From positions 25,025 through 89,024 of the forward strand of contig NZ_PXZO01000018.1 of NCBI RefSeq assembly GCF_003013475.1: a DNA stretch of 64,000 nt, written 5' to 3'. The stretch comes from Brevibacillus porteri (lineage in GTDB: Bacteria; Bacillota; Bacilli; Brevibacillales; Brevibacillaceae). Below the pieces are notes generated by a model. That model was given only the letters and a program-made list of their open reading frames with translations, did no database searches and was not told where the DNA came from. Shown here in pieces: positions 34,524 to 43,487 of the stretch; within the stretch, counting starts at the first letter, position 1, and each line of letters opens with the position of its first letter. Made by a program: the position numbers and the translations under genes.

Positions 34524-35165
34524 ATGAGTGAATTCACTACCCTTGTAAAAAACAGAAGATCCGCAAACAAGTTTCTAACGGATGTAAAGATAACACCTGC
34601 TGAGATCGATGAAATCATGTCGCTGGTCAAGTTCGCGCCATCTGCATTCAATTTGCAGCATGCCCACTATGTAGTTGTCACCGATCCAGAAGCAAAAGAG
34701 CGTGTATACGAAGCGGCATATAGACAATATAAGGTAAAGACCGCTTCGGCAGTTGTGCTTGTATTTGGAGACAAGGAAGCGTACCAAAGTGTAGAGCGCA
34801 TCAATGAAGGTCTCCTTCATTTAGGGATCATGGATCAACGCGAGTACGATCACAATAATTCCTCTGTCAGAGCGATGCACGAGTCTGGAGGAGAGCAGTT
34901 CAAGCGCGATGAAGCGATCCGCAATGCCAATTTGTCCGCAATGCTGTTCATGCTCGCTGCAAAGGATAGAGGCTGGGATACTTGCCCGATGATCGGATTC
35001 GACCCAGCAGCCGTTCAAGAGATAGCAAAGGTTCCGGACAGCTTTGTGCCAGCTTTGATGATCACGATTGGAAAAGAAGATACATCCAGCCAGCGTGTGA
35101 GAGGGTACCGCAAGCCCGTTGGAGAGTTTGTGAGCTACAACACATTCCAAGCAAGTAAATCATAA
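34524..35165 (+). CDS. mhqN: Nitroreductase-family quinone reductase (MhqN-like)
   Basis: 213 residues. The FMN-binding opening is LVKNRRSANKF, with APSAFNLQHAHYVVV near residue 37 and GWDTCPMIGFDP near residue 152. It would reduce quinones or nitro compounds with NAD(P)H. It is first in a three-gene operon with a dioxygenase and a carboxylesterase, the set that MhqR controls in B. subtilis in response to methylhydroquinone and other electrophiles. Two MhqR-like boxes support this. Confidence 0.87.
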   Translation: MSEFTTLVKNRRSANKFLTDVKITPAEIDEIMSLVKFAPSAFNLQHAHYVVVTDPEAKERVYEAAYRQYKVKTASAVVLVFGDKEAYQSVERINEGLLHLGIMDQREYDHNNSSVRAMHESGGEQFKRDEAIRNANLSAMLFMLAAKDRGWDTCPMIGFDPAAVQEIAKVPDSFVPALMITIGKEDTSSQRVRGYRKPVGEFVSYNTFQASKS

Positions 35166-35184
35166 TTAGAGGAGGCTATTCAAA

Positions 35185-36135
35185 ATGACACAGCAAACAG
35201 CAGGGATTCACCATATCACAGCTTTTGTCACAAGCGCCCAAAATAACGTTGATTTTTATGCAGGGTTTCTCGGATTGCGCATGGTGAAAAAAACGATTAA
35301 CTTCGATGCGCCAGATGTGTATCATCTGTACTTCGGGAATGAGGTCGGCAGTCCAGGTACAGCGATCACCTTTTTCCCGTGGGAATCTGGTCGCCGCGGA
35401 CGCGTGGGCGGTGGACAGGTGGGCTATACGACTTTCTTGATTCCGGTAGGGGCGTTTTCCTTCTGGGAGGATCGACTGAAAAAATTCGGAATCGAGTACC
35501 GTCGCTTGGAGCGTTTTAACGAAACGTATCTGCAATTTACGGACAGAGACGGCTTACAGCTGGAGATTGTGGAACGTGAAGGAGGCCCAGCGAGCAAATG
35601 GTCCTTTGGCGGAGTGCCGGCTGACAAGGCGATCAAAGGCTTCGGCGGAGCGATCTTGTACAGTATGGCTCCAGCCCACACCATGGATGTTCTCGAGAGA
35701 CTGATGGGACTAACCAGAGTTGGCGAAGAAAACGGCCTTGTCCGTTTCCAGGCTCACGGTGATTTGGGCAATGTTATTGACGTGAATGCCGAGCCGATAC
35801 CAAGAGGAGAAGGTGGCGCAGGAACGATTCATCACATCGCATGGCGTGCTATAGACGATCAGGATCACCAGCAATGGCAGCAGCGCGCGGCTCAATCCGG
35901 TCTTCATCCAACAGATATTATTGACCGTCAATACTTTAACGCCATTTACTTCCGCGAGCCGGGCGAGATTTTGTTTGAGATTGCGACCGATCCTCCGGGC
36001 TTTGAACGAGATGAGCCATTTGATACATTGGGCGAAAAACTGATGCTCCCCGAGTGGTATGAGTCACATCGCGCCCAGATTGAGCAAGGCTTGCCACCGA
36101 TTACAGTCAGAGTGTTGGAGGAAGATAAATCATGA
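35185..36135 (+). CDS. mhqO: Ring-cleaving dioxygenase of the VOC superfamily (MhqO-like)
   Basis: 316 residues, two VOC modules. TAGIHHITAFVTSAQNNVDFYAGFLGLRMVKKTINFDAPDVYHLYFG opens module one, and GAGTIHHIAWRAIDDQDHQQW opens module two. GEILFEIATDPPGF supplies the third metal ligand (Glu). It is predicted to open hydroquinone-type rings with a bound Fe2+. The gene starts 20 bases after mhqN, and its end overlaps mhqD by four bases. Confidence 0.9.
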   Translation: MTQQTAGIHHITAFVTSAQNNVDFYAGFLGLRMVKKTINFDAPDVYHLYFGNEVGSPGTAITFFPWESGRRGRVGGGQVGYTTFLIPVGAFSFWEDRLKKFGIEYRRLERFNETYLQFTDRDGLQLEIVEREGGPASKWSFGGVPADKAIKGFGGAILYSMAPAHTMDVLERLMGLTRVGEENGLVRFQAHGDLGNVIDVNAEPIPRGEGGAGTIHHIAWRAIDDQDHQQWQQRAAQSGLHPTDIIDRQYFNAIYFREPGEILFEIATDPPGFERDEPFDTLGEKLMLPEWYESHRAQIEQGLPPITVRVLEEDKS

Positions 36136-36749
36136 ATTTAAAGCACATTTTTCGAAAAGGAACCGATTCAGAAGCACCAACATTGTTGCTGCTACATGGA
36201 ACAGGTGGAGATGAAAACGACCTCTTGCCACTGGCCAATCGCATTTATCCAGGCGCTTCTGTTCTGAGTGTCCGTGGGAATGTTCTCGAAAACGGCATGC
36301 CACGATTTTTCCAACGCTTAGCTGAGGGTGTTTTTGACGAAGAGGATTTGGTCTACCGCACGCAGGAGCTGCATGATTTTTTGGATCAGGCGGCGGTTAC
36401 GTATCAGATCGAGCGAGACAATATCGTGGCAGTCGGCTATTCGAACGGGGCGAATATCGCAGGTAGTCTCTTGTTCCATTACCCGAATCCGCTAAAAGGG
36501 GCGATTCTTTACCATCCAATGGTTCCACGCCGTGGGATAGCTCTGCCTGATATGTCAGCCATTCCGGTGTTTATCGGAGCGGGCACGAATGATCCGATTT
36601 GTACGGCACAAGAGACGGAGGAGCTGAACCGACTACTGACAGAAGCAGGTGCTGACGTGACTGTGCATTGGGATTCATATGGTCATCAGCTGACGGTGAA
36701 GGAAGTAGAGGCTTCTGCCGCGTGGTTTACAGAGATGTTTCGCAAGTAA
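36132..36749 (+). CDS. mhqD: Carboxylesterase/phospholipase-family hydrolase (MhqD-like)
   Basis: 205 residues. LLLLHGTGGDENDLLPLA is the oxyanion region, GYSNGANIAGSLLF contains the nucleophile Ser near residue 102, VFIGAGTNDPIC the Asp and SYGHQLT the His. This is the yodD/mhqD type of hydrolase. In quinone detoxification it would act after ring cleavage, though its natural substrate is unproven. It overlaps mhqO by ATGA. Confidence 0.87.
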   Translation: MNLKHIFRKGTDSEAPTLLLLHGTGGDENDLLPLANRIYPGASVLSVRGNVLENGMPRFFQRLAEGVFDEEDLVYRTQELHDFLDQAAVTYQIERDNIVAVGYSNGANIAGSLLFHYPNPLKGAILYHPMVPRRGIALPDMSAIPVFIGAGTNDPICTAQETEELNRLLTEAGADVTVHWDSYGHQLTVKEVEASAAWFTEMFRK

Positions 36750-36764
36750 TCGATGAGTAACAAG

Positions 36765-36794
36765 AGTGGCGACCCTGGTGTCTGCCGCTTTTTT
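36765..36794 (+). terminator. Terminator of the mhq operon
   Basis: AGTGGC (36765-36770) pairs with GCCGCT (36784-36789), followed by TTTTT. Confidence 0.7.
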
Positions 36795-36896
36795 GTGTGC
36801 GCAAACAGTTGTTTTTCCGGGAAAAGAGCATGCTTCCCGCAGATTTAATCAGATGTGTAAAAGTCTTCAAGAACCAGCAGTATTCATTCATCTCTT

Positions 36897-36905
36897 GTTC
36901 ATATT
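36897..36905 (+). promoter_or_regulatory. HssR-like half-site GTTCATATT
   Basis: A single exact copy of the half-site known from the HssR direct repeat lies 127 bases before the response regulator. The second half of the repeat is not convincing. Confidence 0.3.
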
Positions 36906-37031
36906 GCTTCTTTACTATTGATCCACGTAGGTGCAAGCCATTGACGATTTGCAGGATGGTAGACAAGTGAGTATCATTCAAAATAATGAAGCAGGAAAAC
37001 CAGAGGGCGGAGTAACAAGGGGGCCAGCTTG

Positions 37032-37712
37032 ATGAAACTGACGATTCTGATTGCAGATGACGATCCACATGTACGTGAGCTATTGCGATTTTATTTAGCA
37101 AAAGAGGGATACCACGTCTTGGCTTGTGTGGATGGAGATGAGGCTTCGCAGCTGTTGGAACAGGAATCAGTCCAGCTCGCCATCGTGGATGTGATGATGC
37201 CAGGCAAAAACGGCTGGGAGCTGTGCCGGGAGATACGGGAATTTTACGACCTCCCTGTCATCATGCTAACGTCAAAGGGCGAGGTGCGCGATAAGGAAAA
37301 AGGCTTTTTGGCGGGGACGGATGATTATTTGACCAAGCCATTTGAGCCTACCGAATTGCTGTACCGCATCAAGGCCTTGCTGCGGCGTTATCAGATGGTC
37401 AGCAAACAAATCATCGTCATAAACGATACCGTCATCGATCGGATCAGCCATGTTGTGAAGGTGAAAGAAGAGTTGATTCATTTACCGTTAAAGGAATTTG
37501 AACTGCTTGCCCAGCTTGCCAGTTTTCCTGATCGGATCTTTACCCGAGATCAACTGTTGGAGTTCGTATGGGGCGGCGATACTGAGAGCGATAGTCGGAC
37601 CATCGATGTGCATATTAAGCGGCTGCGAGAGAAATTTACGGAGAAAACAAATGACTTTGTCATTTCTACCGTTCGCGGCTTAGGCTACAAGCTGGAGGTA
37701 CGAGGCCAGTGA
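37032..37712 (+). CDS. OmpR-family response regulator (HssR-like)
   Basis: 226 residues. The receiver domain (about 3-120) has the acidic pocket ADDD (8-11), phospho-acceptor Asp53 in IVDVMMPG and Lys in DDYLTKPFEP. A winged HTH follows (about 130-224), with RTIDVHIKRLREKF and VRGLGYKLE. Pattern and partner resemble the haem-sensing HssR, but the identification is provisional. ATG 37032 is preferred; TTG 37029 precedes it. The gene overlaps the kinase by four bases. Confidence 0.85.
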   Translation: MKLTILIADDDPHVRELLRFYLAKEGYHVLACVDGDEASQLLEQESVQLAIVDVMMPGKNGWELCREIREFYDLPVIMLTSKGEVRDKEKGFLAGTDDYLTKPFEPTELLYRIKALLRRYQMVSKQIIVINDTVIDRISHVVKVKEELIHLPLKEFELLAQLASFPDRIFTRDQLLEFVWGGDTESDSRTIDVHIKRLREKFTEKTNDFVISTVRGLGYKLEVRGQ

Positions 37713-39100
37713 AATCTCTCTACGTCCGGTTAGTTTTTACCTTCGTCGCAATTGTACTGATCAGCGGCACACTTGGATTTTTATTGGCAAATGAGTACTA
37801 TCAACGCAATTTGCGTGCTTATAATGAACAAAAAATCACGAGCATCGGACAGCAAATCATCGATTTGTATGAGCATAAATCCACACTCGACCTGCCCGCC
37901 TTCATGACTCATGTCGCCAATTTGAATTTTCAGCTACATCTCGTGGATGAGAATGGCGCAGTAAGCCAATTCGGAGCACCTTTTCGCGATCAGCAGATAG
38001 AGCCTGCCATCGTTCAAAGAGTGTTGGCGGGTGAGACTTACAGAGGGATTACAGAAGAACAGCACAGCTGGTTTGTGACCGGATTTTTTGAAAACACGCT
38101 GACAAACAGCATTGGCTTGCCGCTTACAGCAGAAGGGAAAAAATACGCCCTGTTTGTACGACCAAATATTGAACAGCAGTTTGGCGAAGTGCATATTATG
38201 TTTACCTTGCTGCTGGCAGCGATGTTTGTACTTAGCCTGATCCTGATTTTGATATTTACCCGTTATTTGGTGAAGCCGATCGAGAAGCTGAGTCATGCGA
38301 CCAAAAGGCTGGCAGAAGGGCAGTACGACATCCACCTGGACATCTCTCGCCGGGACGAAATCGGCGATTTGGCTATGCATTTTGCCAGGATGACAGAGTC
38401 ACTCAAACAACTAGACGAGATGCGCCAAGAGTTTGTCTCCAATGTCTCACATGAAATCCAGTCTCCATTGACATCGATCCAAGGCTTTTCTCAAGCTATC
38501 CGCAGCGGCGGTGTGACAAGCGAACAGCGGGAGACGTACTTGACTATCATCGAAGAGGAGAGCAGGCGGCTGTCTTCCTTGAGCAAGCAGCTGTTGACGC
38601 TCGCTTCCCTGGACAAAGAGACAGGTCTGTACGAACCGACACGTTTCCGACTGGATGAGCAGATCAGGCAAGTCCTCTTAATTTTGGAGCATCAGTGGCA
38701 ACAAAAAAAGCTCGTGATGGAGCTGACTTTACCGGAGACTTTCATCGTGGGTGACAAGCAGCTACTCAATCAAGTATGGATGAACCTGCTTGCCAATAGT
38801 ATCAAATTCACCCCAACGGCTGGCTCTATATCTATTGCGATACAAAAGGATACGCGAATCGGCGTGACCATTCGGGATACGGGGATCGGCATGTCAGAAG
38901 AAGAGCAGGAGCATGTCTTTGATCGTTTTTACAAAGGAGACAAGTCACGCAATCGGGAAGCGACGGGAAGCGGTCTCGGTCTTTCTATCGTACAAAAAAT
39001 TTTGCAGGTCGCAAAAGGCAGCATTCACATTCAAAGCCGTATAGGCGAAGGGACAACGGTCACGGTCAGCCTACCGACGGGTGAGCATCCAACTGCGTGA
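37709..39100 (+). CDS. Sensor histidine kinase (HssS-like)
   Basis: 463 residues. TM1 (about 8-28), an extracellular sensor of about 130 residues, TM2 (about 166-188), HAMP, then HisKA with VSNVSHEIQSPLTSI, N box NQVWMNLLANSIKF, DTGIGM and GSGLGLSI. The sensor segment GAPFRDQQIEPAIVQRVLAG and FFENTLTNSIGLPL resembles S. aureus HssS, which senses haem. The haem exporter genes hrtAB that HssRS normally controls are not adjacent, so the signal may differ. Confidence 0.85.
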   Translation: MKSLYVRLVFTFVAIVLISGTLGFLLANEYYQRNLRAYNEQKITSIGQQIIDLYEHKSTLDLPAFMTHVANLNFQLHLVDENGAVSQFGAPFRDQQIEPAIVQRVLAGETYRGITEEQHSWFVTGFFENTLTNSIGLPLTAEGKKYALFVRPNIEQQFGEVHIMFTLLLAAMFVLSLILILIFTRYLVKPIEKLSHATKRLAEGQYDIHLDISRRDEIGDLAMHFARMTESLKQLDEMRQEFVSNVSHEIQSPLTSIQGFSQAIRSGGVTSEQRETYLTIIEEESRRLSSLSKQLLTLASLDKETGLYEPTRFRLDEQIRQVLLILEHQWQQKKLVMELTLPETFIVGDKQLLNQVWMNLLANSIKFTPTAGSISIAIQKDTRIGVTIRDTGIGMSEEEQEHVFDRFYKGDKSRNREATGSGLGLSIVQKILQVAKGSIHIQSRIGEGTTVTVSLPTGEHPTA

Positions 39101-39144
39101 ACGAAAAACGAATCATAACGAAACGAAGCAAGGGAGTGATTTCC

Positions 39145-39585
39145 ATGAATATCGGCAGGCGTGTACTCGCCGCAGTCATATCCCCTTTTATTACGGGTCT
39201 GTATGCTGCGCTGATCATCTACATCTATCGTGATCCAAGCGCCCCGTATGGGTTCGGACAAGAGTATTTGCTGGGTGTGCTCTTTAGCATGGCATTGAAT
39301 CTAGTTGTCTTCGTATGGCTGTCGGTATTCGTGGACTGGCTAGTGAGTCGATCACACTTGATCGGGTGGAATAAAAACGCTGTGCGTTTCGGCGGGTATG
39401 CGGTCATCGGCTATGTGCCTGTGTTTTTTCAATGGCTAATGAGTGTTGATCCGCATGCTGCCTTGTTTTATCCGCAGGCAACGGTTTTTGTGTTTGCTGC
39501 GATATGTTACTTCCTTATATTTGTGGGAATAGAGGTGGTCAACAAGCGCCTTCATACAGAAACCGAGCCATCCGTAAAAGGCTGA
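39145..39585 (+). CDS. Four-helix membrane protein of unknown function
   Basis: 146 residues, four TM helices, basic C terminus. The start follows AAGGGAG at 8 nt. It lies 44 bases after the kinase, so it probably belongs to the same operon and could be an accessory or a target of the two-component system. No family recognised. Confidence 0.6.
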   Translation: MNIGRRVLAAVISPFITGLYAALIIYIYRDPSAPYGFGQEYLLGVLFSMALNLVVFVWLSVFVDWLVSRSHLIGWNKNAVRFGGYAVIGYVPVFFQWLMSVDPHAALFYPQATVFVFAAICYFLIFVGIEVVNKRLHTETEPSVKG

Positions 39586-39605
39586 TTTTATAAGGATTTA
39601 CCCGG

Positions 39606-39627
39606 AAAAATGAGGGAACCCCCTCAT
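39606..39627 (-). terminator. Terminator of the minus-strand hypothetical gene
   Basis: On the minus strand ATGAGGG (39627-39621) pairs with CCCTCAT (39616-39610), followed by a T run (39609-39606). Confidence 0.75.
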
Positions 39628-39653
39628 GGTTAATCAAATGTTTAAAATACTGA

Positions 39654-40127
39654 TCAAGCGGTTGTGTACCATTGAATGACATAATAATGGTTTGCGTTAC
39701 CACCGAATAAAAGAAAATCATTCCACTCATCATAAATCAGCGTGTTAGTGGACCCAGCTGTCACAATGGAGCCAAAATCAATTTCAATACCTAGTTCATC
39801 TAGTTTGCCAAGCGTATTTTTTACGTCTATTTTCATGAATAACCCAAACCTTATGAGGGGATCAATGACCCGACTAAGTACAAGCTGTCTGTTGCTATTT
39901 TTGACGTTCATCTCTTCCCAAGCCCACTCTTCACCCCAGTATTCGAGACGCTCCATTAAAAGTAGAAAAGCATCCACCGGATGAGGGACTTCTGTTTTTT
40001 CGAGAGACAAGAGGTAGGCTGAAGCCTCCCAACGTGGCTGCCGGTCTTCTTGAATATGAAAATGATCGACGAACTTTCGATTATGGATACCCTGTAAACA
40101 ATGGATTACCGCATCCTTGTTTATCAT
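39654..40127 (-). CDS. Hypothetical protein
   Basis: 157 residues, soluble and acidic, rich in Trp and Tyr, with no signal peptide. Segments such as EYWGEEWAWEEMNVKN and STNTLIYDEWNDFLLFGGNANHYYVIQWY resemble immunity-like or small regulatory proteins only vaguely. ATG 40127 follows AGGAGGTG. I do not recognise a family. It follows cadC on the same strand but is separated by a terminator. Confidence 0.55.
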   Translation of the reverse strand: MINKDAVIHCLQGIHNRKFVDHFHIQEDRQPRWEASAYLLSLEKTEVPHPVDAFLLLMERLEYWGEEWAWEEMNVKNSNRQLVLSRVIDPLIRFGLFMKIDVKNTLGKLDELGIEIDFGSIVTAGSTNTLIYDEWNDFLLFGGNANHYYVIQWYTTA

Positions 40128-40180
40128 GTGCGAACACACCTCCTGACTATTTCTTAAAAAAGCCATCTTAGACCTATAAC

Positions 40181-40211
40181 AAAAAAGCCCGAGCAATCAG
40201 GTAGCTCGGAC
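40181..40211 (-). terminator. Terminator of cadC
   Basis: On the minus strand CCGAGC (40209-40204) pairs with GCTCGG (40194-40189), followed by a six-T run (40186-40181). It overlaps the cadC stop codon. Confidence 0.85.
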
Positions 40212-40571
40212 AATGGTTTTCTGTTCTTTGGCGTGTTCAATCCCCGCAGATATGAGATGGCGTACATGGTCATCATCCAACGAGTAAAAAACGAGTTTAC
40301 CTTCTTTGCGGTACTTGGCTAGTCCCATGTTGCGAAGTAGCCGCAGATGGTGGGAGGTGTTAGCGATCGAGCTTCCGATGATAGCAGCCACATCACAGAC
40401 ACAGAGCTCGTCTTCCATCGAGAGGATGTGAATGATTTTGGCGCGGGTGTCATCGGCCAACGCCTTGAAGATTTTTGCTACCCCTTCTGATTCTGTGGCG
40501 AACGGCTTTAACCGATTTACTTTTTCCTCATCAAAACATTGGATTTCACAGATGTCATCCACTGTAACCAT
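40197..40571 (-). CDS. cadC: ArsR-family metal-responsive repressor (CadC-like)
   Basis: 124 residues. The wHTH is at about 32-95, with ALADDTRAKIIHILS and SSIANTSHHLRLLRNMGLAKYRKEG. The cysteine pattern Cys near residue 8 and Cys near 12 (ICEIQC) with ELCVCDVA in the core is the CadC alpha-3N site for Cd, Pb and Zn. It would leave DNA on metal binding and permit transcription of cadA. The start codon is uncertain: ATG 40571 or GTG 40562, since GAGGTG lies very close. Confidence 0.85.
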   Translation of the reverse strand: MVTVDDICEIQCFDEEKVNRLKPFATESEGVAKIFKALADDTRAKIIHILSMEDELCVCDVAAIIGSSIANTSHHLRLLRNMGLAKYRKEGKLVFYSLDDDHVRHLISAGIEHAKEQKTIVRAT

Positions 40572-40713
40572 CACCTCATGCTCTACAATGTCCTACTATT
40601 ATAGACATTCGCGGAGAAAGTGAAAAGGAAAAACGACATTTTCATGGCAGTGTAGTGTCCCTCTTCGTTTTCGTGTAAGATGAACATGATCCAAGAAATG
40701 GGGAGAGAATACC

Positions 40714-41010
40714 ATGAGTGCGCAACCAAAGTGCCCGAAGTGCCGGTCTGCAAAGATCGATTTCACGGAGTCGATCAATAAGCCATTATACATAACCATT
40801 TATGTAGCGGTTTTGGCAGTGCTTGCCTTGATCGGCATTTCCGTGAAAGGGACTCCTGTCATCTTTTTGTTCCTCGGACTGTCAGGGGCATTTATTCTGT
40901 TTGCCGTTCGTCTTGCCTTAGAAAAGCGTAAAGTAATCAAGTGCAAATGTCTGGACTGTGGGGAGCGTTGGCAGACCACCCCAACACCTGTAGAAGCTCG
41001 TACCAAGTAG
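40714..41010 (+). CDS. Small membrane protein with flanking zinc-ribbon cysteines
   Basis: 98 residues. CPKC at 7-10 and CKCLDCGE near 79-86 lie on either side of two TM helices. The two CxxC-type pairs could form one Zn ribbon if both ends are cytoplasmic. No established family. Its place between cadC and cadA hints at a metal-related role, although it has its own terminator. The site GGGGAGAG precedes the start. Confidence 0.6.
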   Translation: MSAQPKCPKCRSAKIDFTESINKPLYITIYVAVLAVLALIGISVKGTPVIFLFLGLSGAFILFAVRLALEKRKVIKCKCLDCGERWQTTPTPVEARTK

Positions 41011-41013
41011 CAC

Positions 41014-41046
41014 GACTCCTAGTAATAGGGGTCTTTTTTTTTTTTA
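41014..41046 (+). terminator. Terminator before cadA
   Basis: GACTCCTA (41014-41021), loop GTAA, TAGGGGTC (41026-41033), with two wobbles, followed by 13 T. Confidence 0.9.
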
Positions 41047-41076
41047 TTCTCGATCTGTAAAAAAATGGGCGAAATA

Positions 41077-41141
41077 TTCAAATCAATTCTTGAACGAACC
41101 AGAAGGATACGATAATATAATAATTAAATATTTGTTTGAAT
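41077..41141 (+). promoter_or_regulatory. cadA promoter with CadC-type operator elements
   Basis: A possible promoter is TTGAAC (41090-41095), 17 bases, TAATAT (41113-41118). TTCAA (41077-41081) and TTGAA (41090-41094) flank the -35. ATTAAA (41123-41128) and TTGAAT (41136-41141) flank the start of transcription, close to the TTTGAAT half-sites of known cad operators. Confidence 0.5.
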
Positions 41142-41203
41142 GTTTGTGGATTGATTTCATTCGAAGCTGGGCAAAATAGATGCTTGGAAAAAGGTGAGAA
41201 CAG

Positions 41204-43435
41204 ATGGCAGAAGAACGAAAAAAAGAAGAGTGTTGCAGTGGGCATCAATGCGGCAGTGAGCATACGCATGCTGGTAAAATTCTCACGGTTCTCGAGCCTG
41301 CGGCTGCGGCAACAGAAACCGCAGGAATTCTTTCTTCACAGGCTGTTGTCTATCGCGTTACAGGTATGGATTGCAGTTCGTGCGCCAAATCGCTGGAAAA
41401 GCATATGCAGACGTTGCCAACCGTAAAAGAGGTAAACGTGAACTTTTCCACGGGTAAAATGCAGCTCGTCGCGGATGGACTAGGAGCCGATGTGGTGGTG
41501 AAGGAAGTCGCGAAGGCTGGATACAGTGCCATGCTGCTAACGAGACGTACCGCCAAAGCAGTACCGAAAACGGATCAAGCAGGGACGGTACTGACGACAA
41601 TTTCCGGTGTGTTATTGGCTCTCGGTTTTCTAGCCTCCCTTTCACCAAGCGTATCTCCACTGGTCGTTACTGTGCTCTATGCGTTGTCCATCATAAGTGG
41701 CGGCTACCGACCTGCGCGCAGTGCTTTTTACGCGATCAAAAGTGGTTCACTGGATATGAACGTATTGATGTCTGTTGCGGCTATTGGAGCAGCATTAATC
41801 GGTGAGTGGCTGGAGGGCGCGACGGTCGTCTGGCTCTTTTCCATCGGAAACTTGCTGCAAACCAAGTCGATTGAAAAAACACGCGACTCCATACGCAATT
41901 TGATGGATTTGGCTCCGCCTGAAGCGTGGGTCAAGGTAGGGGAGTCTCTTACCCGCAAGCCTGTTGAGGACATCGCTGTCGACCAAGTCATCGTAGTGAA
42001 GCCGGGAGAGAAAATCCCGCTGGATGGGGTGATTGTACACGGGACATCGAGCGTCAATCAAGCCCCGATTACAGGTGAATCGATTCCCGTAGATAAGCTG
42101 GTCGGTGACAGCGTTTTTGCAGGGAGTGTCAACGAAAGCGGCGCGGTGGAGATCAAGGTAACAAAGCTGGTGGAGGATACGGCGATTGCCAGAATCATTC
42201 ATCTCGTGGAGGAAGCGCAGGAGAAAAAAGCGCCTACTCAGGCGTTCGTCGACAAATTCGCTGCGATCTACACGCCAATCGTGCTCGTGCTTGCTTTGTT
42301 CGTGATCGTATTCCCGCCATTATTCGGACTCGGTACCTGGGGAGAATGGTTTTACAGAGGACTTGAGCTGCTGGTCGTTGCTTGCCCGTGCGCACTGGTC
42401 ATTTCCACGCCAGTTGCGATTGTGTCTGCGATTGGAAATGCCGCGAGAAACGGCGTCCTGATCAAGGGCGGTACGTTTTTGGAAAAGGCAGGAGCGATTA
42501 ACGCCATTGCCTTCGATAAAACGGGCACATTGACGGAAGGGAAACCACAGGTTGCAGCGGTTATCGAGATGGAGGGAAGCGCAGACGAAGTAGTGTCGAT
42601 CGCCAGAACGATTGAAGAGCGTTCTTCCCATCCGATCGCACAAGCGATTCTTACCTATGCGAAACAAAAGCAGGTCGCTTCCCAGAGTGGGCAAGATTTC
42701 AAGGCGATCGTCGGAAAAGGGGCGAGCGCTGTCATCGGAGCCGAGACATTTTATGCAGGGAAGCCCGCCTTGTTTCAAGAGCTGGGAGTCGATTTGGTGA
42801 CATGGCAAACGCAAATCGAGTCGTTTCAGAGTGAGGGACATACGCTGGTGGTTATCGGTACCGCAACGAAATTGATCGGGATGATTGCCGTTGCCGACAC
42901 CATTCGTGAGATTACGGTTAGTGCCATTGGCAAACTCAAGGCGGCAGGTATCGAAGACATCGTGATGCTGACTGGTGACAATGCTGGTACGGCGAAAAAG
43001 GTAGCGAGTCAGACAGGCGTCAACCGTTATTTTGCAGAGCTGCTGCCACAAGATAAGGTAGAGGCGGTTAAGAAACTCCAACAAGAAGGCAAGGTCGTCG
43101 CCATGGTGGGTGACGGGATCAACGATGCGCCTGCTCTCGCATCAGCTGACTTGGGGATTGCCATGGGTGGAGCTGGTACCGATACGGCAATGGAAACCGC
43201 GGATATCGTATTGATGGCTGACAATCTAGAAAAGCTGCCGCACACGATGAAGGTCAGCAGAAAAGCACTCGCGATTATCAAGCAAAACATCTGGTTTTCG
43301 ATCATCGTAAAGCTGGTCGCACTCGTGCTGATATTCCCTGGCTATCTAACCTTGTGGCTGGCGGTGCTCAGTGACACGGGAGCCGCATTGCTGGTCATCT
43401 TAAACAGCATGAGACTCTTGCGAATGAAGGACTAA
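41204..43435 (+). CDS. cadA: Heavy-metal P-type ATPase (CadA-like Cd/Zn/Pb exporter)
   Basis: 743 residues. A Cys/His-rich tail (Cys10, Cys11, His14, Cys16, His20, His22) precedes one HMA domain with GMDCSSCAKS (Cys57, Cys60). Then come the TM region with the ion-binding CPC near residue 395, the phosphorylation site DKTGTLTE near residue 439, TGES in the actuator domain, the HP motif in SSHPIAQAI, and GDGINDAPAL. This is the P1B-2 type. It exports Cd2+, Zn2+ or Pb2+. The divergent cadC and the operator-like repeats fit metal induction. Confidence 0.93.
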   Translation: MAEERKKEECCSGHQCGSEHTHAGKILTVLEPAAAATETAGILSSQAVVYRVTGMDCSSCAKSLEKHMQTLPTVKEVNVNFSTGKMQLVADGLGADVVVKEVAKAGYSAMLLTRRTAKAVPKTDQAGTVLTTISGVLLALGFLASLSPSVSPLVVTVLYALSIISGGYRPARSAFYAIKSGSLDMNVLMSVAAIGAALIGEWLEGATVVWLFSIGNLLQTKSIEKTRDSIRNLMDLAPPEAWVKVGESLTRKPVEDIAVDQVIVVKPGEKIPLDGVIVHGTSSVNQAPITGESIPVDKLVGDSVFAGSVNESGAVEIKVTKLVEDTAIARIIHLVEEAQEKKAPTQAFVDKFAAIYTPIVLVLALFVIVFPPLFGLGTWGEWFYRGLELLVVACPCALVISTPVAIVSAIGNAARNGVLIKGGTFLEKAGAINAIAFDKTGTLTEGKPQVAAVIEMEGSADEVVSIARTIEERSSHPIAQAILTYAKQKQVASQSGQDFKAIVGKGASAVIGAETFYAGKPALFQELGVDLVTWQTQIESFQSEGHTLVVIGTATKLIGMIAVADTIREITVSAIGKLKAAGIEDIVMLTGDNAGTAKKVASQTGVNRYFAELLPQDKVEAVKKLQQEGKVVAMVGDGINDAPALASADLGIAMGGAGTDTAMETADIVLMADNLEKLPHTMKVSRKALAIIKQNIWFSIIVKLVALVLIFPGYLTLWLAVLSDTGAALLVILNSMRLLRMKD

Positions 43436-43443
43436 ATAAAAAA

Positions 43444-43478
43444 GGGAGATGAGCTGTCGAAGCTCTCTCCCTTTTTTT
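43444..43478. terminator. Bidirectional terminator
   Basis: GGGAGA (43444-43449) with inner GAGC pairs with AGCTC-TCTCCC (43461-43471), flanked by an A run and a seven-T run. Confidence 0.85.
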
Positions 43479-43487
43479 GTATCAGGT

